Below, one piece after another: positions 63,871-64,000 of a stretch of DNA of 64,000 nucleotides (the stretch's first letter is position 1; every line of letters starts with the position of its first letter). The position numbers and the translations under genes are program-made. The notes under the pieces are model-generated. The model was given only the letters and a program-made list of their open reading frames with translations. It searched no databases and was not told where the DNA came from. The stretch comes from Comamonadaceae bacterium (GTDB lineage: Bacteria; Pseudomonadota; Gammaproteobacteria; Burkholderiales; Burkholderiaceae_C). Location of the stretch: positions 62,001 to 126,000 of the forward strand of contig QZKF01000059.1 in NCBI GenBank assembly GCA_003599455.1, given 5' to 3'.

Positions 63871-64000
63871 GGGCCGACTCCTGGGTGGCGGGCGCATCCA
63901 GCAGGCGCACCAGGTGCGCGAGCTGCTGCAGCACCAGCAGGCCGTAGCCCAGCGGGATCAGCGACTTCACCAGCCAGCGCAGCGGAATGCCGCCCGGGTC
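63863..64000 (-). CDS. TRAP transporter small permease DctQ, C-terminal end (cut by window)
   Basis: Only the last 45 codons are in the window. They read DPGGIPLRWLVKSLIPLGYG and on to LLVLQQLAHLVRLL before a short polar tail, the typical last membrane helix of the DPGGxPxRW type of TRAP small permease. The stop overlaps the large-subunit start. The receptor gene presumably lies beyond the window. Confidence 0.85.
   Translation of the reverse strand, partial: DPGGIPLRWLVKSLIPLGYGLLVLQQLAHLVRLLDAPATQESAHV

Noticed and set aside
1..64000. CRISPR arrays, rRNA, tRNA and known riboswitches
   Set aside because: No regularly spaced repeats, no conserved rRNA stretches and no tRNA-like cloverleaf with the TTC-loop consensus were noticed by eye; a covariance-model scan could still find a weak one.

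Overview
The window is about 64 kb of GC-rich, gene-dense bacterial chromosome. The gene set points to a betaproteobacterium, most likely in the family Comamonadaceae (a Hydrogenophaga/Variovorax/Acidovorax-like organism; genus not certain). Evidence is the leuS-lptE-holA block, the betaproteobacterial-type gshA near kup and gshB, and the many branched-chain-type ABC and TRAP uptake systems. No rRNA, tRNA, CRISPR array, transposase or integrase was recognised.

Region by region. 1-2.9 kb: core genes leuS (3' part), lptE, holA. 3.1-11.4 kb: a divergent AraC-type regulator, a complete branched-chain-type ABC importer (SBP-H-M-G-F), an NahF/Vdh-like aldehyde dehydrogenase, a small unknown gene and a 2Fe-2S ferredoxin. 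11.4-12.0 kb: a decayed copy of an HxlR regulator/methyltransferase locus whose intact copy lies at 33.9-35.7 kb. 11.9-24.5 kb: an AraC regulator, then five genes in the order of hmfABCDE (2-furoyl-CoA dehydrogenase large, FAD and 2Fe-2S subunits, 2-furoyl-CoA synthetase, 2-oxoglutaroyl-CoA hydrolase) and a second complete ABC importer. 24.6-25.9 kb: an exported phytase-like esterase. 26.4-33.6 kb: a LysR regulator divergent from a TRAP importer operon that encloses an aldonate (arabinonate/xylonate-type) dehydratase and an XylX-like FAH-family dehydratase. 34-42.5 kb: mixed accessory genes (methyltransferase, PhoX-like protein, CreA, GST, DUF2855, orphan flagellar-rod-like protein, acyltransferase). 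42.8-50.7 kb: proA, VOC and DUF2277 proteins, gshA, kup, benE, gshB, VF530. 50.7-64 kb: SMR pump, a 24-residue membrane peptide, an SsuABC-like ABC importer, class II amidotransferase, DHA2 MFS pump, CWC protein, crotonase, lipoprotein, SGNH hydrolase, acyltransferase, YwrD-like gamma-glutamyltransferase, TauE-type exporter and a second TRAP system cut by the window end.

How it fits together. The accessory part reads as uptake and catabolism of small organic acids and aldehydes. The furoate route ends in 2-oxoglutarate; a Weimberg-type pentonate route would yield 2-oxoglutarate semialdehyde and then 2-oxoglutarate. Furfural and pentoses both come from hemicellulose, so the window may hold linked modules for plant-derived C5 compounds. 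This is inference from gene families and order, not shown directly. A second theme is glutathione: gshA, gshB, a GST and a GGT-family enzyme lie within 23 kb.
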